From CBDFGQ01 sp965247295 (GTDB lineage Bacteria; Chloroflexota; Dehalococcoidia; Lucifugimonadales; JAGWBF01): DNA of 64,000 bases. Below, piece after piece: positions 16,275 through 24,987 of this stretch. The DNA is taken from NCBI GenBank assembly GCA_965247295.1, contig CBDFGQ010000008.1, positions 124,001 to 188,000 on the forward strand, written 5' to 3'. Within the stretch, counting starts at the first letter, position 1, and every line of letters begins with the position of its first letter. The notes below the pieces were generated by a model. It ran no database searches, was not told where the DNA came from, and worked only from the letters and a program-made list of their open reading frames with translations. The translations under genes and the position numbers were made by a program.

Positions 16275-16475
16275 GTGCCCATATACGAGTATTATTGCGA
16301 CGCCTGTAAGCACAAGTACGACTCTATGCGGCCCATGGCCAAAAGGGATGACTCCGCGCCCTGTCCCAAATGTGGGCAGTCCGGTGAGCGCCAGCTGTCT
16401 GCCTTCGGGTTCAAGTACGAGGGCCACTATTACATGGGTTCTCCCGGCGAGCGGAGGCGGACAGACCCTCACTAG
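16275..16475 (+). CDS. FmdB-family zinc-ribbon protein (first copy)
   Basis: 66 residues from GTG 16275, preceded by ACGGAGG. MPIYEYYCDACKHKYDSMRP and CPKCG give the CxxC...CxxC zinc ribbon of the FmdB regulatory family (Pfam CxxC_CxxC_SSSS); SGERQLSAFGFKY follows. Function is poorly known; it was first linked to amidase/formamidase regulation. A second copy lies 40 bases downstream. Confidence 0.85.
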   Translation: MPIYEYYCDACKHKYDSMRPMAKRDDSAPCPKCGQSGERQLSAFGFKYEGHYYMGSPGERRRTDPH

Positions 16476-16515
16476 GGTGATGCCCTGGGCCTTGGAAAGC
16501 TACTAGGAGAGCGCT

Positions 16516-16737
16516 ATGCCCGTATATGAGTATGAGTGCGAGGCGTGCCAGCACAGATTCGAGACCATACGGCCCGCGTCGAAGATGGACGAGCCGGCGT
16601 CATGCCCGGAGTGCGGAGGGTCGGGAAAACGGAAGCTTTCTGCCTTCGGATTCCGGGACGGACGGTACGGTCGGTTTTTCAGGGCCGGACGCCCTGCTGG
16701 GTCCTCGCCTAAATCCGGGACCGAATCCCAAGGATAG
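16516..16737 (+). CDS. FmdB-family zinc-ribbon protein (second copy)
   Basis: 73 residues from ATG 16516 after AGGAGAG. MPVYEYECEACQHRFETIRP and CPECG repeat the FmdB zinc-ribbon pattern, and the segment KRKLSAFGF matches the first copy closely, so the two arose by tandem duplication. The C-terminal tail is Gly/Ser-rich and differs between copies. Confidence 0.85.
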   Translation: MPVYEYECEACQHRFETIRPASKMDEPASCPECGGSGKRKLSAFGFRDGRYGRFFRAGRPAGSSPKSGTESQG

Positions 16738-16833
16738 GGGAGTCCAGTTGCACCTTCAGCCAATCAACCTCAAGGTGGGGCTTCTGCCGAGCGCCACCGC
16801 AGGCTGTCGCGACAACAGGTGACGGGCCCGCGC

Positions 16834-17238
16834 TTATTCCCGCTGCCCCGCACACTGGATACACGTGCAGAGGCTCCTGAGCATCTCGTAGGTGTAGATA
16901 CCAGTGTGGTGAGTGTCGCTCCAGAGGAAGTCCAAGGCGTAATTGCCTACCTCGATATAGTCCACGGCCCGGACATCGTTGGGAACAGTTTCGGGATCGA
17001 GGCGCGCGGCCCGTGTCCACTCGTCCACACAGTGGGCGCATGGACAACGCAGCCTTAGGAATCGATGAGGATAGACGCTGCGGTGGCCGTCCTGCCATTC
17101 AACGCGCACCCCCTGGTCCGCTAGCTCCACGGATGTGGGTGAAAGGGCCACATGGGCCTCCCCATTGCCGCTCACGCTCGCTCCCTCCCGGATAGCTCCG
17201 CTCTCGCCTCTTGGACTAACGATACTCCTGAACACCAC
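16834..17238 (-). CDS. DUF971 family protein
   Basis: Up to 134 residues. The DUF971 core starts near residue 30 (LSPTSVELADQGVRVEWQDG), with RLRCPCAHCVDEWT and a C-terminal CTCIQC motif. In eukaryotic gamma-butyrobetaine hydroxylases this domain forms a zinc-binding N-terminus; the bacterial stand-alone proteins have no settled role and are sometimes near Fe-S genes. The first 25 residues do not align with the family, so an internal start is possible. Confidence 0.75.
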   Translation of the reverse strand: MVFRSIVSPRGESGAIREGASVSGNGEAHVALSPTSVELADQGVRVEWQDGHRSVYPHRFLRLRCPCAHCVDEWTRAARLDPETVPNDVRAVDYIEVGNYALDFLWSDTHHTGIYTYEMLRSLCTCIQCAGQRE

Positions 17239-17286
17239 CGAATGGTCCCGCCTGGCCCTGTCATTAGGGCACGACCACCCCTGGGC

Positions 17287-17715
17287 CTACAGGACCCGTA
17301 GCAGCTTTACGTCGAAGATGAGGTCTCTTCCGACCAGGGGATGATTGGAGTCCAGGGTTACCTTGGAGTCCTCGATGCCGATGACCGCGAATTCAACCGT
17401 CTTGCCTCTCTCCTTGGTCCCCTGTACCCGCATTCCGATGATGATCTCCAGATCTGGCGGTAGCTCGCTTCGGTCCACGACCGTTACCTTGTCTGGATCG
17501 TAGGGACCATAGGCACTGGTTGAGGGAATCGTTACGGTCTTTGACTCCCGCGCTTGCATGCCGACGATGGCCTGCTCAAAGGCGGGGATCAACCTGCCCT
17601 GACCTATGGTAAACTCGATGGGTTCCCGCTCGTATGAGGTGTCAATCACGGTCCCATCGTCCAACTTGCCCGTATAATGTAGCCTGACGATGCTTCCCCG
17701 CGCGGCGCGGGCCAT
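17287..17715 (-). CDS. FKBP-type peptidyl-prolyl isomerase (SlyD-like)
   Basis: 142 residues. RGSIVRLHYTGKLDDGTVIDTSY, then IEFTIGQGRLIPAFEQAIVGM, is the FKBP active-site pattern. The insert-in-flap arrangement (SAYGPYDPDKVTVV ... VTLDSNHPLVGRDLIFDVKLL) places it with SlyD/FkpA-type chaperone isomerases. It lacks the His-rich SlyD tail. It works as a cytoplasmic folding helper. It runs toward the DUF971 gene on the same strand, 48 bases apart. Confidence 0.88.
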   Translation of the reverse strand: MARAARGSIVRLHYTGKLDDGTVIDTSYEREPIEFTIGQGRLIPAFEQAIVGMQARESKTVTIPSTSAYGPYDPDKVTVVDRSELPPDLEIIIGMRVQGTKERGKTVEFAVIGIEDSKVTLDSNHPLVGRDLIFDVKLLRVL

Positions 17716-17952
17716 CCTTCCCTCCCGTGGTCAACGCCGTATGCTGCCGGTGTGGATATCCTGGCCAGACTGGGTAGACGCCGGGCAGCTCCAGGCTCGA
17801 TGTACGGTGGGTCACTAAGACGTTCTGGTGCAGTAGCCTTCGCCCCAATTGGTTATCGAAAATGCAACGCTATTATACGCCATAAAGGCAGGTTTGGCTC
17901 GCCGCGTACCGTGGCTATACTAAGATGGGCTGGGTCAATAATAAACAAGCTA

Positions 17953-17980
17953 TTGACAGACCGCACCATGGTTATATAAT
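17953..17980 (+). promoter_or_regulatory. consensus sigma-70-type promoter of the GntR gene
   Basis: TTGACA (17953-17958) and TATAAT (17975-17980) are both perfect and are separated by 16 bases. The transcript would start near 17987, just before the palindrome at 17995. Confidence 0.9.
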
Positions 17981-17994
17981 AGGAACAACTCGAA

Positions 17995-18007
17995 TTGGTC
18001 TGACCAA
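17995..18007. promoter_or_regulatory. FadR/GntR-type operator
   Basis: TTGGTCTGACCAA is a perfect palindrome around one base and matches the TGGTNNNACCA class bound by FadR-subfamily GntR regulators. It sits just downstream of the promoter and 20 bases before the regulator start, so autorepression by roadblock is likely. Confidence 0.75.
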
Positions 18008-18026
18008 CTGACCATCGATCCTTATT

Positions 18027-18767
18027 ATGGAAGATTTCAAGGCCATCAAGCGCAGCAGGCTCTACCAGGGTATCGTAGAGCAGATTCAGGCGCTCATCGG
18101 CGAAGGCGTCCTGAAGCCGGGGGACAGACTACCCCCGGAGCGGGAGCTTGCGGAGCGTCTCCAGGTCAGCCGGAGCTCCCTGAGGGAGGCCATGCGCGCC
18201 CTCGAGCTTCAGGGACTTGTGGTGAGCCGTCCGGGCGCCGGGACCTTCGTGAGCACCGAGAGCCTGGACACCCTCATCGCCACCATCGCTTCCTCCCTAA
18301 CCCAGGCGCGGGATACCCTGAGCGACATATTCGAGGTGCGCCACCTTCTTGAACCCCAGCTGGCCGCGTTGGCGGCCGAGCGGGCCACTCCTGAGGACGT
18401 ACGGCGAATGGCCGAGGCCCTGGAGGGACAGGAGCGACAGGTTGCCGGGGGCGAGACGGGGGTGGAGGGCGATACCGCCTTCCACTTCGCGCTGGCCCAG
18501 GCCACCGAGAACTGGGCCCTGGCCAGGGTCATGTCCACCATCTCCGACATACTGCGCCAGTCCCGCGACCGGTCGCTTCAGTCTCCCGGGCGGCCCCAGA
18601 GGTCCCTTGCATCCCACAGGCATATACTGGAGATGGTCCAGCGGAGAGACGTGGAGGGCGCGAGGGAGGCCATGCAACACCACATATCCGAGGTTGAGCC
18701 GGCTCAGCTGCCTGTGCCGGGAGCAGAGAAGGTCGTCCCCGGCGTAGCGGCGCGGCTGACAGTGTAG
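18027..18767 (+). CDS. GntR-family regulator, FadR subfamily (FCD domain)
   Basis: 246 residues. The N-terminal winged HTH (LYQGIVEQIQALIGEGVLKPGDRLPPERELAERLQVSRSSLREAMRAL) and the helical FCD ligand domain (IFEVRHLLEPQLAALAAERA, FHFALAQATENWALARVM) are complete. FCD regulators sense organic acids through a metal site; His residues in DTAFHFALA and SHRHILEM are consistent. The operator overlaps its own start region. The oxidoreductase operon begins 68 bases downstream on the same strand, so it probably controls that operon too. Confidence 0.9.
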   Translation: MEDFKAIKRSRLYQGIVEQIQALIGEGVLKPGDRLPPERELAERLQVSRSSLREAMRALELQGLVVSRPGAGTFVSTESLDTLIATIASSLTQARDTLSDIFEVRHLLEPQLAALAAERATPEDVRRMAEALEGQERQVAGGETGVEGDTAFHFALAQATENWALARVMSTISDILRQSRDRSLQSPGRPQRSLASHRHILEMVQRRDVEGAREAMQHHISEVEPAQLPVPGAEKVVPGVAARLTV

Positions 18768-18835
18768 GCCTGCGGGTAGACGGAGCCCCTGAAAGGGATC
18801 ATCGGGTCAGTAGAGTACAGCATAGGAGGGTTCTT

Positions 18836-19984
18836 ATGACAAAGGCAGCCGTGGAGGTGGTATACCGCGGGATCTTCCAGAAGACCCTGGCCAGGAATAT
18901 CTGCCGTGGCATCGTTCTCGCCGCCAGGAAGGAGGGGAAGGTAGGCATAGCCTTTGGCCGCTATGGCGACTCTCCCGAGCGCAACGGTATTCCGGCCAAG
19001 CAGTTTGCCGTGGTCGCCGACACACAGGAGGAGCTGGAAGAGAACCTGGCCGCGTACGAGGCCGACAACGTGGACGTAACCGTGGCTGTGGACGACACCC
19101 TCTGCAAGGGGGTCGAGTCCTGGGGCTGGTACGGCCTCCAGCCCATCAACAAGCTTACCAGGGCTGATGGTACCCTCCTGGTGACTTCGATGCAGGGGAG
19201 AAGCGACCTGGTCCAGGACATCCACCAGAAGGAGTCGGCCTATCAGATCGGCGTGATCAAGGGGACCGTAAGCTTCTCGGGGCTCTGGGTGTACAAGGAC
19301 GACCACACCGACGTGCGGGTGTTGGGGGCCCTCTGTAAGGTATGCCCGCAGCTGGTCAGCATAGAGGCCATGGAGGAAGCCGTAAGGGAACAGTGGCAGG
19401 ACGAGGTCAAGGTCAGCTCCGCTCGCAAGTCTTACGAGCGGATGGAAACACGGGTTGTCGAGCCGGGAGAGGGAAACACGGAGGTCCCATTCAGCTTCGA
19501 CCTTCCCGGATGGACCCAGATGGAGGAGGGGACCGTCATCAGGGGGATAGCCCAGGGTGGGGGCTTCCGCGATGGCGACGGTGGGTACGAGCCCCAGAGG
19601 AATCCCTACTTCAAGAAGTACAGCACCCGCTCCATGCGCCCGGTGGTGGACTTCAATACCTGCATCAAGTGCACCCTCTGCTGGCTCCAGTGCCCCGATA
19701 CCTGCTTCGACGTTACCCCGGACGGGCTCTACGATGCAAACATGGAGTCGTGCTGCGGCTGCGGCGTGTGCGAGGCTGTATGCCCGGTGCCCGACTGCAT
19801 CACCATGGTAAACGAGGCCGAGTTTACGGATAACGCGGGCCAGTGGGAGATGTGGCAGGCTGACAAGGACTCCTACAATAGTTGGATGACTGGGCTGATT
19901 GAGAAACAGAAGTCCGAGGCCCGGTCCCATGGGTTCCACCATGTTGGGCAGTACAAAGAGGAGATCGCCCAGATGCAGGATTAG
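18836..19984 (+). CDS. 2-oxoacid:ferredoxin oxidoreductase, gamma-delta fusion
   Basis: 382 residues joining the gamma subunit (residues 1-200, VYRGIFQKTLARNICRGIVL ... GGG-less variant) to a ferredoxin-like delta subunit. The delta part has two [4Fe-4S] motifs: CIKCTLCWLQCPDTC and CCGCGVCEAVCPVPDC. It passes electrons from the TPP centre to ferredoxin. With the next two genes it gives a complete POR/VOR-type complex for reversible oxidative decarboxylation of a 2-oxoacid to acyl-CoA. Start: ATG with GGAGGG upstream. Confidence 0.85.
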   Translation: MTKAAVEVVYRGIFQKTLARNICRGIVLAARKEGKVGIAFGRYGDSPERNGIPAKQFAVVADTQEELEENLAAYEADNVDVTVAVDDTLCKGVESWGWYGLQPINKLTRADGTLLVTSMQGRSDLVQDIHQKESAYQIGVIKGTVSFSGLWVYKDDHTDVRVLGALCKVCPQLVSIEAMEEAVREQWQDEVKVSSARKSYERMETRVVEPGEGNTEVPFSFDLPGWTQMEEGTVIRGIAQGGGFRDGDGGYEPQRNPYFKKYSTRSMRPVVDFNTCIKCTLCWLQCPDTCFDVTPDGLYDANMESCCGCGVCEAVCPVPDCITMVNEAEFTDNAGQWEMWQADKDSYNSWMTGLIEKQKSEARSHGFHHVGQYKEEIAQMQD

Positions 19985-20081
19985 CATGCGCTCCCACAGT
20001 GGGAAGGGACTGAGGAGCGTGGGAGAAATACCCCCATTCCGGCCTTCCCTCATCATAAGGGGAAGGAGTGAAGGAGGAACG

Positions 20082-21293
20082 ATGGCTACAGTCCAGAATG
20101 TAGAGCGGGAGGAGCTTATCAGCGGCAGCGAGGCCGTGGCGGTGGCATGCTCCCTGGCGGACGTGGACGTTATCACCGCCTATCCCATACGGCCCTACGA
20201 TACCGTGATGCAGTATGTGTCCAAGCTCGTCGCCGATGGCGAGCTGGACTGCGAGTTCATAGTGGCCGAGAGCGAGCACTCCCAGTTCGAGATCGTCAAG
20301 CACGCTTCCGCGGTAGGGGCCAGGGTCTTCTGTGGCTCCAGCGGCGTAGGCTGGTTCTACGCCTTCGAGGCCATCACGGTCACTGCCGGCCTCAGGCTGC
20401 CCGTGATCGCCATGGTGGGCAACAGGGCCCTGGATGACCCAGGAGCTTTCGGCACGGAGCATAACGATGCCCTGGCGGTGCGGGACCTGGGCTGGATGCT
20501 CAACTGGGTAGCCACTGCACAGGAGGCCCTGGACACGGCACTCCTGGCCTGGAGGGTGGCCGAGGACCCCAGGGTGTTCCTGCCATGCGCCATCAGTACC
20601 GACGGCTCCTTCCTGACCCACTCACAGGTCCTGGTCAAGATACCCGACAAGGGTCTGGTGGACAAGTTCCTGCCACCCTACGACCGGGGCAAGCTACAGC
20701 TCCATCCGGACAACCCCATCACCATCGCCCCCCAGGTCAATGAGGACTGGCTGATGGAGATACGGAAGCAGACGGACGAGGCCATGCGGCGCTCGAAGGG
20801 AGTGATCGAGGAGGTGTACGAGGAGTTCAAGGACACCTTCGGCAGGGGAGACCCCAGTCCCTTCTACGAGGAGTACATGACCGACGGCGCTGAGATGGTG
20901 TTCGTGGGCATGGGCACGCTCGCCATGCCCGTGAGGGTGGCCGTCAGGAAGATGCGGGAGCAAGGGATCAAGATCGGGTTCGTAAGGATAAAGTGGTTCC
21001 GTCCCTTCGCCACCGAAGAGATCAGGGAGGTGCTCTCCCGGTTCAAGGCCGTGGGGGTGATTGACAGGGACTACTCCTTTGGTTCACCATCTAACGGGGG
21101 CATACTGTTCCAGGAGATAAGGTCGGCCCTGTATCCTTTGAAGGAGCGGCCCCTGGTCCAGGGCTTCATAGCCGGCTTGGGTGGAAGGGAGATAAGGATG
21201 AGCGATGTCAACCGTATGACCGCAATAATTGACGAGGCGCTTGAAAAGGGGCAGGTAGAGCAGGAAAACCACTGGATAGGTGTAAGGGGGTAA
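20082..21293 (+). CDS. porA: 2-oxoacid:ferredoxin oxidoreductase, alpha subunit
   Basis: 403 residues from ATG 20082, chosen because AAGGAGGAACG stands directly before it; an upstream in-frame start at 19899 would overlap the previous gene. The PP/pyrimidine-like domain shows SGSEAVAVACSLADVDVITAYPI and EHSQFEIVKHASAVGARVFC; the C-terminal transketolase-like domain has FVGMGTLAMPVRVAVRKMREQG. It forms the active site together with the beta subunit. The 2-oxoacid (pyruvate or a longer/branched acid) cannot be told from sequence alone. Confidence 0.85.
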   Translation: MATVQNVEREELISGSEAVAVACSLADVDVITAYPIRPYDTVMQYVSKLVADGELDCEFIVAESEHSQFEIVKHASAVGARVFCGSSGVGWFYAFEAITVTAGLRLPVIAMVGNRALDDPGAFGTEHNDALAVRDLGWMLNWVATAQEALDTALLAWRVAEDPRVFLPCAISTDGSFLTHSQVLVKIPDKGLVDKFLPPYDRGKLQLHPDNPITIAPQVNEDWLMEIRKQTDEAMRRSKGVIEEVYEEFKDTFGRGDPSPFYEEYMTDGAEMVFVGMGTLAMPVRVAVRKMREQGIKIGFVRIKWFRPFATEEIREVLSRFKAVGVIDRDYSFGSPSNGGILFQEIRSALYPLKERPLVQGFIAGLGGREIRMSDVNRMTAIIDEALEKGQVEQENHWIGVRG

Positions 21294-21296
21294 ATC

Positions 21297-22286
21297 ATGA
21301 CCAGCATAGTCGAGCTTCCACAAGTCAAGGGAGTAAAGAACATACCCGTAGAGGAGATGTTCACGTCGGGCCACCGGACGTGCCAGGGCTGTGAGTCCGC
21401 GTTGGTCATGCGGCTCATGGTGAAGGCCGCGGGTCCCAGGTCGATCGTGGTGGGAAGCACCGGATGCATGTACGTGGCGAACACCACCTACTACACCACA
21501 CCTTGGGTCGTGCCCTGGATGCACACCCAGCTGGGCTCTTCCGGGTCGGCGGCGACAGGCACCGCCGCTGGGCTGAAGGTGATGATGCGGAAGGGCAAGA
21601 TGGTGGAGGAGCCCATCAACGTAATCGCCTTCTGCGGCGACGGAGGGGGCGCCGACATGGGCCTCTCGGCCATCTCCGCTTCCCTAACCCACCCCGAGTA
21701 CAACCATCTGGTCCTGTTGTACGACAACGAGTCATATGCCAATACGGACATCCAGGTCTCGGGCATGTCCCCGTGGGGCGCCAACTCCACCTTCAGCCCG
21801 CCGGGGAAGGTCCACCGCATCATGAACACCCGCTGGAAGAAGAATATGGTGGGCATGCTGGCCGCCGGACACCCCGAGTGCCGGTACCTGGCCACCGCCT
21901 GCGCGTCCTATGGCCTGGACATGACCAACAAGGTGCGCCGCGCCCTTACCATAGGCGGGCCCACCTTCATCCACAGCATCGACCCCTGCCCCAAGGGCTG
22001 GGACTACGACCCGAAGTTCTCCCACGAGCTTGGCATGTTGTCCATAGAGACGGGCCTGTGGGTGCTATATGAGATCATAGACGGGGAGCTGATCCTCAAC
22101 GGCCCCTCCAAGGCCATTGCCAAGGGAATGAGGAAACGCAAGCCCGTGGAGCAATACCTTACCCGCCAGGGCCGGTTCGCCCACTTCACCCCCGAGGACA
22201 CCCAGTACGTCCAGGGCAAGGTCGACGAGATGTGGGAGAGGTGGTGGGGCCCCGGCGTTATCCCCGTAAACATCAAGGTGGACTAG
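21297..22286 (+). CDS. porB: 2-oxoacid:ferredoxin oxidoreductase, beta subunit
   Basis: 329 residues starting 4 bases after the alpha gene. The TPP-Mg motif is clear: FCGDGGGADMGLSAIS followed by LLYDNESYANTDIQ. Cys residues in HRTCQGCESAL and SIDPCPKGW match the extra [4Fe-4S] ligands of pyruvate:ferredoxin oxidoreductase beta subunits. Together the three genes could turn a 2-oxoacid plus CoA into acyl-CoA, CO2 and reduced ferredoxin, which could supply the low-potential electrons needed by the activase at 5473. That link is inference. Confidence 0.88.
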   Translation: MTSIVELPQVKGVKNIPVEEMFTSGHRTCQGCESALVMRLMVKAAGPRSIVVGSTGCMYVANTTYYTTPWVVPWMHTQLGSSGSAATGTAAGLKVMMRKGKMVEEPINVIAFCGDGGGADMGLSAISASLTHPEYNHLVLLYDNESYANTDIQVSGMSPWGANSTFSPPGKVHRIMNTRWKKNMVGMLAAGHPECRYLATACASYGLDMTNKVRRALTIGGPTFIHSIDPCPKGWDYDPKFSHELGMLSIETGLWVLYEIIDGELILNGPSKAIAKGMRKRKPVEQYLTRQGRFAHFTPEDTQYVQGKVDEMWERWWGPGVIPVNIKVD

Positions 22287-22311
22287 TCGCCCATACCAGG
22301 AACGGAAACCG

Positions 22312-22347
22312 CGGAGGGCTCCAGTGTGCTGGGGCCCTCCGTTGATT
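22312..22347 (+). terminator. intrinsic terminator after the oxidoreductase operon
   Basis: A 13-bp stem (22312-22324 with 22329-22341, one G-U pair), 4-base loop TGTG, then a T-rich stretch. Confidence 0.85.
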
Positions 22348-22396
22348 TTGCTCCCGATGGCCGCGTCTCATATATTGAGTGAATATCGAGGTGGAC

Positions 22397-23365
22397 ATGA
22401 ACAGGCCCACCCTCCTGGACGTCCTTGAGGCACGGAAGACTATCGCTCCCTACGTACCTCGGACGCCCCTGCACCACTATCCGGCCTTGAGCCAGCTACT
22501 GGGCGCCGAGGTGCGCCTGAAGCACGAGAACCACCAGGCCCTGGGCGTCTTCAAGGCGCGCGGCGGAGTGAACCTCCTGGCCCATATGAGCCATGAGGAC
22601 CGCAGCCGAGGGGTTATCACCGCCTCCTCGGGTAACCACGGCCAGTCCATCGCCTACGCCTGCCAGCTCTTCGGGGTCCGGGCCATTATCTGCCTGCCCG
22701 AGGACGCCAACCCCCTCAAGGTACAGTCCATGAGGGACCTGGGGGCGGAGCTGGTCTTCCACGGCAGGAACTTCGACGAGGCGAGGGGGCACTGCGAGAG
22801 GCTGGCCAAAGAGGAGGGCTACCGGTACGTTCACGCGGTCAACGAGCCGCTGCTCGTGGCCGGGGTTGCCACCCATACACTGGAGATCATAGAGGACTTC
22901 CCCGACGTGGAGTACATCTTCGTCCCCCTGGGCGGCGGAAGTGGGGCTGCCGGGGCCTGCATCGTCGCCAAGGCCATCAACCCGGCCATCAAGGTCGTCG
23001 CCGTGCAGTCGGCCCAGGCGCCGGCGGGGTATCTCTCCTGGAAGAACCGGCGCATCATGGGGGCGCCCGTGGAGACCACCGCCGAGGGGCTTGCCACCGC
23101 TTCCGGATACGAGCTGACCCAGGGAATCCTATGGGACCTGCTGGACGACTTCCTGCTGGTCAGCGACCAGGAGATACTTCAGGCTATCGGCCTGCTCTTA
23201 GAGAAGGCCCACACGCTGGCCGAGGCCGCCGGCGCCGCCTCATTGGCCGGCGCTATCAAGTATCTGGACCACGTACAAGGCAAGAAGCTGGCCCTGGTCA
23301 TCAGCGGTGGAAACATCACCCTGGCCCAGCTGAGGGAAGTGCTGGAGGGGTACCGGGGGGAGTAG
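22397..23365 (+). CDS. threonine/serine dehydratase-like PLP enzyme
   Basis: 322 residues from ATG 22397, preceded by GAGGTGGAC; a GTG six codons earlier is possible. Fold-type II PLP enzyme: Schiff-base Lys in LGVFKARGGVNLL, SSGNHGQSIAYA, the phosphate loop GGGSGAAGA, and the closing VISGGNI. The single-domain length without an ACT regulatory domain matches catabolic TdcB-type threonine dehydratases or serine racemase/dehydratases. The product 2-oxobutyrate or pyruvate could feed the oxidoreductase encoded just upstream, although a terminator separates the units. Confidence 0.85.
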   Translation: MNRPTLLDVLEARKTIAPYVPRTPLHHYPALSQLLGAEVRLKHENHQALGVFKARGGVNLLAHMSHEDRSRGVITASSGNHGQSIAYACQLFGVRAIICLPEDANPLKVQSMRDLGAELVFHGRNFDEARGHCERLAKEEGYRYVHAVNEPLLVAGVATHTLEIIEDFPDVEYIFVPLGGGSGAAGACIVAKAINPAIKVVAVQSAQAPAGYLSWKNRRIMGAPVETTAEGLATASGYELTQGILWDLLDDFLLVSDQEILQAIGLLLEKAHTLAEAAGAASLAGAIKYLDHVQGKKLALVISGGNITLAQLREVLEGYRGE

Positions 23366-23408
23366 GGACACAAGCTGGTTATCGGTGTCGCTGTGGTAGA
23401 ATCAGCGG

Positions 23409-24155
23409 TTGTGTCGGGCACGGGTCCGCAACCTATTGCGTGCGAATTTTGTGGTGTTGACTGTGGTCATACTCAACATTTGGCCTGAGTGGCTTGGGGA
23501 ACCAAATTGGATAGAGTACGCCACGTTTTTCGGTGGTTTGGGTATCGCCGTGTTGGTGGGTTTGCGCCGGGTACAACAATACACGATTCCCAGTCGTATC
23601 TATGAGATGATGTTTCTCAGGCAGCCATCCGAATTTCCGCCGGCCCACGCCTCCCGGATGTGCTATGGCAAAAGCGGGTATAGTTCTGGTCCAGATGACC
23701 CTATCTACGTTCGCATTCGTGCTCGTCATGGGATATCGCTGTCTGAATTGGACATCCGTCTAGTTCACCGATGTTGGGGACTACGGCAGTGGCGCCCGTG
23801 GCGCCCTATAGATTTGTGGTGGTGGGACAACGCGCCGCAAACCACCGTTGCCATTAGGGATGTCGTCGACGCTCACACCAGCCGGTATCAGACTGTTGAA
23901 AGCCCTCCTGTGATGGATGCAGACGGTGTGGGAGGGAAGCGGCTCATCTATGGAAGACCAAAGACCCTGCTGGCTAGAGATGCAATGTGGCTGAAATTGG
24001 AAGTTGAAAGCACAGTCCAATGGGATGGACAAATCCAGTTTTTGGGGCCTTCTCCAGATGGCAGGCGAGCCTATGTAAGGCGAAGGTGTAGGGTCATCCC
24101 CCGGCAACCAGCACGTGACGCTCAAGGTGGCGAGAGGGAAGCAATTGGAGAATAG
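23409..24155 (+). CDS. hypothetical membrane-anchored protein
   Basis: Up to 248 residues. Two N-terminal hydrophobic stretches (NFVVLTVVILNIWPEWL and YATFFGGLGIAVLVGL) are followed by a soluble Trp/Arg-rich domain (HRCWGLRQWRPWRPIDLWWWD). No family recognised. The start is uncertain: the frame opens with TTG at 23409 and later GTG codons are possible. Composition is less GC-rich than the neighbours, and it lies in a stretch with a broken hydrolase, so acquired DNA is possible. Confidence 0.5.
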   Translation: MCRARVRNLLRANFVVLTVVILNIWPEWLGEPNWIEYATFFGGLGIAVLVGLRRVQQYTIPSRIYEMMFLRQPSEFPPAHASRMCYGKSGYSSGPDDPIYVRIRARHGISLSELDIRLVHRCWGLRQWRPWRPIDLWWWDNAPQTTVAIRDVVDAHTSRYQTVESPPVMDADGVGGKRLIYGRPKTLLARDAMWLKLEVESTVQWDGQIQFLGPSPDGRRAYVRRRCRVIPRQPARDAQGGEREAIGE

Positions 24156-24295
24156 TATCCCCAAGCAACGAGGGATGATCCGGAGCGTTGAACCGCTTCA
24201 AGAGGCAGCAAAGTCCCGTGATCCAGTTGGTTTGTACGCCCGAGCCCTGGACACAGTCTCGATAATCGCTTAGCTACTTTGGCTTGGCGGAGAAT

Positions 24296-24963
24296 TCATC
24301 CTATGGTTGTAGTCTCGACCCATTTCAGCACGTCTGGTATCCCCGTAGCTAGCGCACGTCTGTTCAGAACCAGACCCCAATGTGATGCCCCCTCCACGCA
24401 GAGCCGATCTGCCTTGAGCCAGAGGTTGTCGTAGCGCTCGGCGGGCCACTCCCTGTCCCGAGTGCCGGTAACTATAAGCAGCGGACAGGGCATTGCCTCG
24501 ATGACAACCCCGCGCCTCCGTTCATCTCGGGCCAGACGTGATTCTCGGCCGAGCGAGGACAAAGCGACCTTTCGCTCCTCGAGATCGAGGTCAGGCATAC
24601 CGGGTTGGTTCTCAGGGTCGGGGCTCGTGATCCCATATTCCTCAGCCGTGAATTCGCCAGGGCGACGCAGGCGGCAGCACCGCCTGACGACGCCACCATC
24701 ATCGACACCAGGCCGCCCATGCTCCAGCCGATCAGAACCGGGGACCGACTGAAATGCCGGACGGCCGCGTATACGTCGTCGGCGTAGTCGTGTATGCTGG
24801 TGCGTGAAAGATCCAGCCTCGGGTTTTGGCCGTGTCCCCGGAGGTCGACTGCGTGCGGAGCCCAGCCCAAGGTTGTAAGTTCTTGCTGCCAGAACGTCCA
24901 AACGACCGCCGAGTTTGCTGCACCATGCACTAGGACGATTGGGGGGCGGCCACTAAGTTGCAT
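24296..24963 (-). pseudogene. alpha/beta hydrolase broken by an out-of-frame deletion
   Basis: Two frames together make one hydrolase. The first (from ATG 24963) has the oxyanion region VLVHGAANSAVVW, RGHG and the nucleophile elbow GWSMGG. The second (ending 24296) has LLIVTGTRDREWP with the acid and ASHWGLVLN with the catalytic His. The break is near 24640-24660, and about 15 residues normally found between the two halves seem to be missing, so this looks like a real small deletion and not a single-base read error. Confidence 0.75.
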
Positions 24964-24987
24964 TAACGCGGGCCTCTCAGAGATCCC

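Noticed and set aside
18704..20176. 490-codon open frame antisense to the oxidoreductase genes
   Set aside because: It lies opposite well-supported POR genes in a GC-rich region; its His/Gly/Leu-rich product has no domain-like pattern. A shadow frame.
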